Origin: Actinoplanes aureus
Lineage (GTDB): Bacteria > Actinomycetota > Actinomycetes > Mycobacteriales > Micromonosporaceae
Reading direction: 5' to 3'
DNA length: 64,000 nt
Assembly: GCF_015704865.1 (NCBI RefSeq)
Contig: NZ_JADQTO010000025.1
Location: 105,376-169,375 of the forward strand
Under the pieces are notes generated by a model that saw nothing but the letters and a program-made list of their open reading frames with translations, did not search any database and was not told the DNA's origin. Shown here in pieces: positions 49,736 to 58,700 of the stretch (position 1 is its first letter; each line of letters starts with the position of its first letter). The position numbers and the translations under genes are program-made.

Positions 49736-50926
49736 GTGACGGAGCAACTCGCGCGCCCCCGGCTGACACCGTGGCGGGCGATCGCCGCCTTCGGGGTGGT
49801 CAGCCTCGCCGCCGACATGGTGTACGAGGGCGCCCGCTCGATCACCGGCCCGCTGCTCGCCACGCTCGGCGCGTCCGCCCTCGCGGTCGGCTTGATCACC
49901 GGTACCGGCGAGGCGGCCGCCCTGCTGCTGCGTCTGGTCTCCGGCCCGCTCGCCGACCGGACCGCGCGGTACTGGGCGCTCACCATCACCGGGTACGGGC
50001 TGACCGCGGTGTGCGTACCCCTGCTCGCCCTGACCCCCGCCCTGGGCGCCGCCGGTCTGGCCGTCGCCGCCGCCCTGATCGTGACCGAGCGGATCGGCAA
50101 GGCGATCCGCAGCCCGGCGAAGTCCACGCTGCTCGCCGAGGCGGCCGGCGCGGTGGGCCGGGGCCGCGGGTTCGCGGTGCACAAGGCCCTCGACCAGATC
50201 GGCGCGTTCGCCGGCCCGCTGCTGGTGGCCGCCCTGGTGGCGCTCGCCGGTACGGTCTGGCCGGCGCTCGCCGTACTCGCCGTCCCCGGCGCCGTCGCCA
50301 TGGTGCTGCTGGTGTGGATGCGGCGGCGGTTTCCCGGCCCGGCGCCCCGGCCCGATGCCCCGGTGAGTGCGGCGGCCGGTCCGCTTCCCCGCCGGTTCTA
50401 CTGGTTCGCCGCCGCCGCCGCGGCCTCCACCGCCGGTCTGGTCACGTTCGGCCTGATCTCCTATCACGCGAGTCGTACCGGCGGGATCCCGCTCGCCGCG
50501 GTGCCCGTCCTGTACGCCGGCGCGATGGCCGCCGGTGCCGTGGCGGCCCTGGCCAGCGGCTATCTCTACGACCGCTGGGGCGCCCGGGTCCTGTACGCCC
50601 TCCCGGTCCTGGCCGCCGGCACCCCCGCGCTCGCGCTGTCCGGCAGCGTCACCGCCATCGTCGCCGGAACCCTGCTCTGGGGCGCGGCCGTCGGCGTGCA
50701 GGACTCCACCGTGAAGGCGCTCGTCGCCGATCTGGTCCCGGGCAGCCGGCGGGCCACCGCCTACGGGGTGTTCGCCGCGATCCAGGGTGTCGCCGCGATC
50801 GCCGGCGGCGCCCTCGCCGGCGGCCTCTACGACTACTCGATCACGCTGCTCGCCGTGGTGCTCGCCGGTACGCAGGTGATCGCTCTCCTGCTTCTCGTCA
50901 TGACCGGGCCGGACCCCGCTCAGTAA
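49736..50926 (+). CDS. MFS transporter
   Basis: A 396-residue permease with about eleven to twelve membrane segments. VSLAADMVYEGARSITGP and the segment LVSGPLADRTARYWALTIT (an MFS motif A with the G-x-x-x-D-R pattern) mark the N half. GYLYDRWGARVLYALPVL repeats it in the C half. The substrate is unknown; similar drug/metabolite exporters are common. The start is GTG 49736, five bases after GGAGGAG. Its end overlaps the convergent orphan by 7 bases. Confidence 0.87.
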   Translation: MTEQLARPRLTPWRAIAAFGVVSLAADMVYEGARSITGPLLATLGASALAVGLITGTGEAAALLLRLVSGPLADRTARYWALTITGYGLTAVCVPLLALTPALGAAGLAVAAALIVTERIGKAIRSPAKSTLLAEAAGAVGRGRGFAVHKALDQIGAFAGPLLVAALVALAGTVWPALAVLAVPGAVAMVLLVWMRRRFPGPAPRPDAPVSAAAGPLPRRFYWFAAAAAASTAGLVTFGLISYHASRTGGIPLAAVPVLYAGAMAAGAVAALASGYLYDRWGARVLYALPVLAAGTPALALSGSVTAIVAGTLLWGAAVGVQDSTVKALVADLVPGSRRATAYGVFAAIQGVAAIAGGALAGGLYDYSITLLAVVLAGTQVIALLLLVMTGPDPAQ

Positions 50927-51744
50927 CCGAGCTCGCGTGGCAGCACCGGCCGGTCCGCGGCGAAGCCGTCGGCGGGCGTCCGGCCGGTGTCGGTCAGCCA
51001 CCGCCGCACCAGCGGCCAGAACCAGACCGAGGTGCCCGGTTCCGGCGACGGGAAGGCGGGGAACTCGGCCCGCCACCGGTCGGCGCGGGTGACGCTCACC
51101 CGGGCCCGGTGTGCGATCTGGTGCATCGTCACCAGGTCCGGATCGTCGGAGTCCCGTTGCTCGGCGGTGGCCCAGACACTGACCTGCGGCTCCTCCCACG
51201 CTCGCCCGGCCACCCCGGCCAGCAGGGGCGACGCCGCACGCATCCGGGCCCGTACCGTCTCCCGGTTGGTCTCGATGGTGTCCCAGACGGCGGCGTTCGC
51301 GGCCCGGATGCTGCCGTAGTCGCCGATCTGCCCGATCCCGTACGGCCGGGTGCCGACCTCGGCGGACCACACCCCGCGCCGGCCGGGTTTCACCGTCCCG
51401 CACGTCATCGAGGTGAACTCGGGCAGCTGGACGGGGTGCCCGCAGTCGGCAGCGAGGCGGCAGGCGATCACGGCCGCGGACACCGGCGTCGGCCGCGGCG
51501 AGCGGTGCAGCGCGGCCACGTGCACGGCGAGCCGGTCAGCGGGGCTCAGGCGTCGCAGCCACAGATCGCGTACCCGATCGAGCACCTCGTCGAGGGCCGG
51601 CACCGCCACCGGCCCGTCGTCGGTGGCACGCCGGCTCACGACCAGCGGCGGTGCCTCCTGAACCACCTCGGCGGTCAGCTCGCTGACCAGGGCGATGACC
51701 CGGTCCTCCTCGTCGGTGCCCGCCGGCCGCAACGCGATAGTCAT
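50920..51744 (-). CDS. Orphan protein with possible C-terminal DNA-binding segment
   Basis: A 274-residue protein of unrecognised family. The N-terminal half is helical and acidic (LDEVLDRVRDLWLRRLSPAD). A central Gly/Thr-rich region contains TSMTCGTVKPGRRGVWSAEV. The C-terminal 75 residues (MHQIAHRARVSVTRADRWRA, then EFPAFPSPEPGTSVWFWPLVRRWLTDTGR) recall an excisionase/AlpA-like helix-turn-helix with a Trp-rich wing. The start ATG 51744 follows GAGGTGAG. It could be a regulator, but this is inference. Confidence 0.55.
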   Translation of the reverse strand: MTIALRPAGTDEEDRVIALVSELTAEVVQEAPPLVVSRRATDDGPVAVPALDEVLDRVRDLWLRRLSPADRLAVHVAALHRSPRPTPVSAAVIACRLAADCGHPVQLPEFTSMTCGTVKPGRRGVWSAEVGTRPYGIGQIGDYGSIRAANAAVWDTIETNRETVRARMRAASPLLAGVAGRAWEEPQVSVWATAEQRDSDDPDLVTMHQIAHRARVSVTRADRWRAEFPAFPSPEPGTSVWFWPLVRRWLTDTGRTPADGFAADRPVLPRELGY

Positions 51745-51898
51745 TGCTCACCTCGAAACAACTCACTTCCACCCGTGTCGGCTCAGCATGCCGGGCATCG
51801 ATGGCGGCGTGTGTCCCGCAGACCCGTTGTGGACTGTCAGGTGCGCAACACTTCCGGCACGGCGGGTAGCCTCTCCAACGTTTCCCGGAGGGAGAAGA

Positions 51899-52489
51899 GT
51901 GCCCAAGATCGTCGATCACGACCAGCGGCGCGACGAGATCATCGAGGCGTACCTGACCGTCGTCGCCCGCGACGGGCTGCCCGCCGCGACCACCCGGGCC
52001 ATCGCGGCCGAGCTCGGCGTCGGCACGGGGGCGCTCTGGCATTACTTCGACGGGTACGACGCGGTGGCGGCCGGTGCCTATCAGCGGATCACCGAGCGGA
52101 CCAACGCGCGGATCGCGGCGGCCACGGCCGAGCTGCGTGGGCTGGACGCGGTGCACGCGATGTTGCGCGAGATCCTGCCGCTGGAGAAGGAGACCGTCGA
52201 CGAGGCGTACGTCGTGGTCGGTTTCTGGGGCCGGCTGGCCGCCAACGACAAGATCGCGGCAACCCGCGCCGACGTCGACGAGTACTGGCACGACCTGCTG
52301 GGCCGGCATCTCGCCGAGGCGGTGCAGGACGGCCGGCTCGATCCCGGCACCCCGGTCGACGACGTGATCGACGTGTTGTTGTCGATCGCGGTCGGCCAGC
52401 AGGTGCACGCGATCATGGGGTCCGATCTGGCCGATCCGGCCCGCCAGCTGCGGATGATCGACTACTGCCTGCGACCCTGGCTGCGCTGA
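51899..52489 (+). CDS. TetR-family transcriptional regulator
   Basis: A 196-residue protein. The N-terminal HTH is RRDEIIEAYLTVVARDGL, AATTRAIAAELGVGTGALWH, YFDGYDAVAAGAYQRI. The remaining 130 residues form the helical ligand domain (YVVVGFWGRLAANDKI; VDDVIDVLLSIAVGQQVHAI). The start is GTG 51899 after GGAGGGAG. It probably represses the adjacent MBL-fold lipoprotein or the divergent orphan; no operator is obvious. Confidence 0.88.
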   Translation: MPKIVDHDQRRDEIIEAYLTVVARDGLPAATTRAIAAELGVGTGALWHYFDGYDAVAAGAYQRITERTNARIAAATAELRGLDAVHAMLREILPLEKETVDEAYVVVGFWGRLAANDKIAATRADVDEYWHDLLGRHLAEAVQDGRLDPGTPVDDVIDVLLSIAVGQQVHAIMGSDLADPARQLRMIDYCLRPWLR

Positions 52490-52557
52490 GCGTCGATCGG
52501 GCAACGATCCCCGCGGCCCGCCCCCCACGCCTCGGCGGGCGCGCTGAGGATGGGGGG

Positions 52558-53313
52558 ATGAGTGACTTCAGACTCACCCGCAGACTGCTCTTCACCGCCG
52601 GCTCCGGTGTGCTCGGCGTGACCGTCCTCAACACTCTCACCGGTTGCTCCAACTCGGACGACCCGGCCGCCTCCGGCAGCACCGCACCGGGGACGCCGGC
52701 CGCCGCGTCCTCGTCGGGCGGCGCCGCGGTGGCCGGCGACTGGCAGCGGGTGAACCTCAATTTCGTCTCGGCGTACCTGCTGATCCGGGGTGGGGAGGCG
52801 GCCGTCGTGGACACCGGCACGGCCGGCTCGGAAACCGCGATCGGTGACGCGCTGAAGGCGGCCGGCAGCGACTGGGCCGCGGTGAAGCACGTCATCCTCA
52901 CCCACCAGCATCAGGACCACGCCGGTGGACTCGCCGGGGTGGCGCCGCTGGTCTCCGGCAAGCTCTACGCCGGGCAGGCCGACATCACCGGGATCAACGC
53001 CGAGAAGCCGATGACCGCGATCGCCGACGGCGACGAGGTCTTCGGGTTACGGATCATCGGTACGCCCGGGCACACCGCCGGGCATATGTCGATCTTCGAG
53101 CCGTCGACGGGCGTCCTGGTGGCCGGCGACGCGCTGCGCAACGAGAACGGGCTGGAGGGCTCCTCACCGCAGTACACCGAGAACCAGGACCAGGCGGCCG
53201 CGTCCGTCAAGAAGCTCGCGGCGCTCCAGGTCAAGGTCATCCTGCCGGGCCATGGCGAACCGCTGACCACCGGCGCGGCCGAGGCGCTGCAGAAACTGGC
53301 CGCCACCCTCTGA
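52558..53313 (+). CDS. Metallo-beta-lactamase-fold lipoprotein
   Basis: A 251-residue secreted hydrolase. The signal TRRLLFTAGSGVLGVTVLNT has a twin-arginine character and ends at the lipobox LTGC, followed by a Ser/Ala linker. The metal site is HVILTHQHQDHAGG (HxHxDH), a third His in IIGTPGHTAGHMS, Asp in VLVAGDALRNENG, and the last His in VILPGHGEPL, so all metallo-beta-lactamase-fold ligands are present. The substrate is unknown, likely an extracellular ester or thioester. It follows the TetR regulator by 68 bp. Confidence 0.87.
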   Translation: MSDFRLTRRLLFTAGSGVLGVTVLNTLTGCSNSDDPAASGSTAPGTPAAASSSGGAAVAGDWQRVNLNFVSAYLLIRGGEAAVVDTGTAGSETAIGDALKAAGSDWAAVKHVILTHQHQDHAGGLAGVAPLVSGKLYAGQADITGINAEKPMTAIADGDEVFGLRIIGTPGHTAGHMSIFEPSTGVLVAGDALRNENGLEGSSPQYTENQDQAAASVKKLAALQVKVILPGHGEPLTTGAAEALQKLAATL

Positions 53314-53411
53314 GCCGCCGCCGCTCCGTGACGGTGCCCGGGATGCAACCGGTCCGCACCCCGGGCGGGTCATGGTAAGCCGGTCGGAGCAGGCTACGGA
53401 GGGGTTCGCCG

Positions 53412-55778
53412 GTGAACCGGAGTTCGCGCAGCGCCACCCATCTGCGGCGTCATGCCTGGATGTTGTGCCTGATCATCGGCCTGCTCGTGGCGGTCGCCGC
53501 GCCGCTGATGGACGATTTCAGCCGCCAGATCGCGTACATTCTCGCCTCCGGCGCGGCCTTCGCCGCGGTGGTGGCCGGGACCAGGTTGCACCGGCACATC
53601 CGGTGGCCGTGGCGGGCCATGGCCGCCGCGGTGGTCTGCTCCTGCGCCGCCAACACGATCTGGGCCGTCGGCCTGGCCGTCGGGCAGCCCATCGCGATGC
53701 GGGTCTCCGCCGTCGACATCCTCTACCTGAGCATGTACGTGCTGCTCATGATCGGCCTGCTCGCCCTGCCGGGCGACCGGATCGCCTCACGGTGGTCCGG
53801 GGTGAGTGAGGCCGGTATCGCCTTCTGCACCGGGACCGTGCTGGTCTGGGTGCTGCTCTACGACCCCTTCGTTCATGATCACGGTCCGTGGCCGGGCGCG
53901 CCGAGCGTGATCGCCTACCCGTGGCTTGACCTGCTGATGCTCGCCGCGGTGACCCGGCTGGTGGTGGCGTTGCGGCGGCTCACCCGGTCCGACTGGATGC
54001 TCGTCGCCGCCACGGTGGTGCTCACCGCCGCCGACGTCGTCTACTTCATCGCGACCGCGAACGGTGGATCCTGGGCCGGCCCGGCCTGGAGCGCCGCCGG
54101 CTGGGTGCTGGCGTTGCTGCTGATCGGGGCGGCGGCGCTGCATCCCGACACGTCCGCGCCGACCGGCACGGAGGAGCACGCCGGGAGCGGGCAGAGCTGG
54201 CGTACGGTCGCGCTCAACGCGGCGCTCGTCCTGGTCGGGCCGGTCGCCACGACGTACCTGGTCACCGGCGAGGAGAAGGGCCACGACCTCGACCACGTCG
54301 ACCTGGTCCTGCCACTCGCGGCGACCGCCCTCACCGCGGTCCTGCTGGTCATCCGTTCCAGCCACGCCACGTGGACGGCGAACCGGCGGGCCGGCCGGCT
54401 GCGGGACGCCCTGCGTGAGCAGGCCGAGCTCCAGCGCTCGCTGAGCCACCAGGCGCGGCACGACGCGCTCACCGGGCTGCCCAACCGGGTGGAGATGACC
54501 CGCCTGATCGCCGAGGCCGCCGCCGGTGGCGATGGCGGGGTGCTGCTCCTGCTGGACCTGGACGGCTTCAAAGACGTCAACGAGCGTCTCGGGCACCCGA
54601 CCGGGGACGCCCTGCTGATCGCCGTCGCCGAGCGGCTCACCGGCCTGCTCGGCGCCGGGGAGCACGTGGCCCGGCTCGGCGGTGACGAGTACGCCCTGCT
54701 GGTGGGACCCGGCAGCGGCGGCGAGCCGCTGGTCGACGCGATGCGCCGCCCGCTGACCGCAGGTGACCAGGTGCTGCACGTGACCGCCAGCGTCGGCGTA
54801 CGGGTGATCGAACCCGGCTCGGACGCCGTGCAGCTGCTCGCCGACGCCGACCTGGCCCTGTACGCCGCGAAGGCCGCCGGCAAGGACTGTGCCGCCCTGT
54901 TCGACGTCGCCATGCGCGACGAGCAGGGCGAACGGATCCGCCTGCTGGAGCGGCTGCGCGCGGCGGTGGACGCCGGCGAGTTCGCCGTGCACTACCAGCC
55001 GATCGTGAACCTGGACAACGGAACGCCGACCGCGGCCGAGGCGCTCGTCCGGTGGATCCCGCCCGGCCAGGCGCCGATCGGCCCGGACCGGTTCATCCCG
55101 GCCGCCGAGGACAGCGGCCTCATCGTCGCCCTCGGCGAGTGGGTGCTGCGCCGCGCCTGCCGCGACGCCGCCCCCTGGTACCAGCGGTGGGGCACCACGC
55201 TGACGGTCAACGTCTCGCCGCGCCAGCTGATCGACCCGCACTTCACCCGGAAGGTGGTAAGCGCGCTGCGGGACAGCGGCCTGCCGGCCACGGCGCTCAC
55301 CCTGGAGATCACCGAAGGCGTGCTGGTGCGGTCCGGCGGGCACGCCCAGCAGGCGCTGGTGCATCTCTCCGCGTTGCGCGCCGAGGGCGTACGCGTGGCG
55401 ATCGACGACTTCGGCACCGGCTACTCGTCGCTGGCCTACCTGCGGGATCTGCCGATCGACGTGCTGAAGATCGACCGGTCGTTCATGCCGGCCGGGAACG
55501 GACACGGCGATGGTGACGCACAGCAGACAGCGCTGGTGCGCACGATCGTCGATCTGGCGCGTAGCCTCGGATTGACCACGGTTGCCGAGGGGGTGGAGAC
55601 CGCGTACCACGCCGACCTGTTGCGGGCTCTGGGCTGTGATCGCGGCCAGGGCTACCACTTCGCCCGTCCGATCCCCGCGCCGGAGCTCGCGATGATGTTC
55701 GCCGAGACGGTGATCGTTCAGTTCGGCCCGCTTTCAGCCGATCAGCAGAACGACGCCGGATGCGGAGTGAGTGTGTAG
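53412..55778 (+). CDS. Membrane diguanylate cyclase/phosphodiesterase (GGDEF-EAL)
   Basis: A 788-residue protein. About 310 residues of N-terminal membrane-sensor region (eight or more segments) resemble the MASE-type sensors. The GGDEF domain (about 345-500) has DALTGLPNRVEM and ARLGGDEYALLV, so the cyclase motif is GGDEY; no RxxD I-site precedes it. The EAL domain (about 515-770) has AEALVRW, and later EITEGVL, DDFGTGYSSLAYL and KIDRSFM, so catalytic residues for c-di-GMP hydrolysis are kept. The start is GTG 53412 after GGAGGGG. The stop directly abuts the next GTG, indicating an operon with the kinase-cyclase giant. Confidence 0.92.
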   Translation: MNRSSRSATHLRRHAWMLCLIIGLLVAVAAPLMDDFSRQIAYILASGAAFAAVVAGTRLHRHIRWPWRAMAAAVVCSCAANTIWAVGLAVGQPIAMRVSAVDILYLSMYVLLMIGLLALPGDRIASRWSGVSEAGIAFCTGTVLVWVLLYDPFVHDHGPWPGAPSVIAYPWLDLLMLAAVTRLVVALRRLTRSDWMLVAATVVLTAADVVYFIATANGGSWAGPAWSAAGWVLALLLIGAAALHPDTSAPTGTEEHAGSGQSWRTVALNAALVLVGPVATTYLVTGEEKGHDLDHVDLVLPLAATALTAVLLVIRSSHATWTANRRAGRLRDALREQAELQRSLSHQARHDALTGLPNRVEMTRLIAEAAAGGDGGVLLLLDLDGFKDVNERLGHPTGDALLIAVAERLTGLLGAGEHVARLGGDEYALLVGPGSGGEPLVDAMRRPLTAGDQVLHVTASVGVRVIEPGSDAVQLLADADLALYAAKAAGKDCAALFDVAMRDEQGERIRLLERLRAAVDAGEFAVHYQPIVNLDNGTPTAAEALVRWIPPGQAPIGPDRFIPAAEDSGLIVALGEWVLRRACRDAAPWYQRWGTTLTVNVSPRQLIDPHFTRKVVSALRDSGLPATALTLEITEGVLVRSGGHAQQALVHLSALRAEGVRVAIDDFGTGYSSLAYLRDLPIDVLKIDRSFMPAGNGHGDGDAQQTALVRTIVDLARSLGLTTVAEGVETAYHADLLRALGCDRGQGYHFARPIPAPELAMMFAETVIVQFGPLSADQQNDAGCGVSV

Positions 55779-58700
55779 GTGACGGATAAAGGACGGGCGC
55801 GGCCGGCGGAGCTGACCGATCTCGACGTCGAGGAGGAGCTCGGCCGGGGCGCGTTCACGATGGTCCATCGGGCCCGACGCGGCGACCGTTGGTACGCGCT
55901 GAAGCGTCCGCTGGCCGACCCGGAGGCGTACCCCGAGATCCGGTCCGCCTTCCACCGGGAGGCGGCGCTGCTGGCCTGCATCCACGACCCGGCCGTGGTC
56001 AGCGCGTTCGCGGCCGGCGACCTCGACGGTGTGCCCGCGCTGGTGCTCGAGCACCTGCCCGGCGGCTCGCTCGCCGACCTGCTGGCCGGTGGGCTGCTGA
56101 GCCAGGAGCGGGTGGTCGAACTGGCCGCCCGGCTGGCTCGTGGCCTGGCCGCCGCGCACCGGCTCGGCATGGTGCACCGCGACATCAAGCCCGGCAACAT
56201 CATGGTCTCCGGGGACCGCCCGGCCAAGCTGATCGACTTCGGGCTGGCGCAGCTGGGCGGCGGCCCGGACGACAGCCCGGACGACGAGGCGGTCGGCACC
56301 TTCCTGTACGCGCCGCCGGAGCAGTCCGGCATGCTCAAGCGCCCGGTCGACGGCCGCTCCGACCTGTACTCGCTCGGCGTCGTGCTCTTCGAGTGCCTGA
56401 CCGGGCGGCTGCCGTTCGAGGCCGACGACGTCGGTGAGCTGCTCCGCCTGCACCTGGCCGCGCCGGTGCCGGAGATCGCCGAGCTGCGCCCCGGCGTCGA
56501 CCCTGTGCTCACGGCAGTGGTGTACCGGCTGCTCGCCAAGGACCCGGACGACCGCTACCCGGACGCCGGCGCACTCCTGGCCGACCTGCGCGGCTGCCCC
56601 GGCGGCGAGGCCGCGGAACGTCCCGCCGTCACCGGCTGGCCGCTGTGCGGGCGCGACGCCGAGGCGGGGCGCCTGTCCCGGCGCTGGGAACGGGCCCGGG
56701 CCGGGCAGGGCGGCGTCGCGGTGATCCGGGGCGGTCCCGGCTCCGGGCGTACGCGACTCGCCGAGGAGATCGCCCGGCAGGCCGCAACCGACGGTGTCCC
56801 GGTGCTCTGGGCCACCGGACGCCCGGACGAGTCCCCGCTGTCCGCCGCTCGCGAGGCGATCGAGGGCTGGCTGGAGACGGTCCGCCGGATGCCGGAGGAC
56901 CGGCGTGCCGTCGTGGAGCAGCAGATCGCCGAGGCCTCCGCCGTGGCCGGTCCGGCCCTGATCGGCAAGCTCTTCGGCGAGCTCGGCCCGGCCGCCGCCG
57001 AGCCGGCCACCCCGGCGCCCGGCGGTGACGAGCACGTCCTCGCGGCCGGCGTCGCCTTCCTCGGTGACCTGGCCACCCGGGCCGGCGGGCTGGTCGTGGT
57101 CGTCGACGACGCCCACGAGCTCGACTCCGGCACCCGGCAACTGCTCGCCAAGTTCGTACCGGAGCTGCCCGGTCTGCCGGTCCTGCTGCTGCTCACCGCG
57201 CCGGACGCGGCCACCGATCCGGCCGCCACCGTGGGCGCGTCCGGTGTGCTGGAGGTGACCTGCGCACCGCTGCCCGATCCGGCGGTCGCCGACCTGATCA
57301 CCTCCCGGCTGCCCGGCGCCGAAGTGCCCGCCGAGCTGGCCCGGTACGTGACGACGCGTACCGACGGGACCCCGCTGGCCGTGGTCAGCCACCTGCTCCG
57401 GCTGCTCGACGCCGGCCTGCTCAGCCCGTTCTGGGGGACCTGGCGGCTGGACACCGCGGGCGCCGACGCGCTGCCGGCCACCGCCGACGTCCGCGACCTG
57501 CTCGCCACCCGGCTCGACGGCCTGTCCGGCTCGGCCGTCGAGTCCCTCACCGTCGCCGCCGTGGCCGGGATCCGGTTCCGTCCGGAGCCACTGCTCGCCA
57601 TCGGCGAACCCGACCACGTCGTGGCGGCCCTCACCACCGGCGTCGACCGGCACGTGCTGGAGCCCCGGCCCGGCGGCTGGTACGCGTTCGTCCACCCGCA
57701 ACTGCGTGACGTGCTGCTGGAGCGGGTCGACGAGGACGGGCTGCGGCGGATCCACGCTGCTCTGGCGGGCGCCCTCGAGCAACTGCCGGAGGACCTGCGG
57801 GACGAGGGTCACGCGTACGCGGTGGCGCGGCACCACCGGCGCGCCGGTGACCTGGTGCCGGCCGAGGCCCGCCGGCGCAGCGCCGCGGCGGCCGGCCTGC
57901 GCGCCCTCGCCGACCAGGCGCCCGCCGAGGCGATCGACTACCTGGCCGAAGCCATCGCGGGTGACCCGGCGCCGGGTACCGCGTTGCTGCACCCGCTCGC
58001 CCAGGCGTACCTGCGGGCCGGCCGGTTCGACGAGTGTGCCGAGGTGCTGGACCGGGCGCTGGCCGGCGAGTCCGACCGGCTGCTGCGGGCCCGGCTGCTC
58101 ACCACCCGGATCGAGCTGCACCACACGCTCTGGGACGACGGTCAGGCACTGGAGGCGGCCCGGGCGGCCCTCGCCGAACTCCGCCGGCCGCTGCCCGGGC
58201 GGGGACTGCTCGTCCTGATCACGACGTTGTTCATCGCCATGGCGGGTGGCTTCGTCCGGCGTACCCGGATGGGTTTTGGAACGGCACGGGGCCGGCGGCG
58301 GGAAACGCTCGCCGCGCTCACCGCCGTGCTGGACGCCGGCGGCTATGCCGCCGGAATCGGATTGCGCCTGCGTGAGGCCGCGATCCTGGCCATGCGCGGC
58401 CTGTACGCGGTCAACCGGATCGGACCCTGCCCGGAGTACGTCCGGATCTATTCGCTGATCGGGTACGTGACCGCCGTGATCAAGTTGCGCGGCACCTCGG
58501 AGCGGTGCCTGCGCCGCGCCGCCCGGGTCGCCGCCGAGCTCGGCGATCCCGGCCTGGCCGCCTACGTGGAGTGGATGCGCGGCGTTGCCTTGCTCTTCGG
58601 CGGCTACGACGACGGCACCGCCTGGGAGAAAGTGATCACCCGCAACATCCGCTGGTACGTGCCGGCCCAGCTGATCCCCGGCTACGCCACCCTCGGCCTG

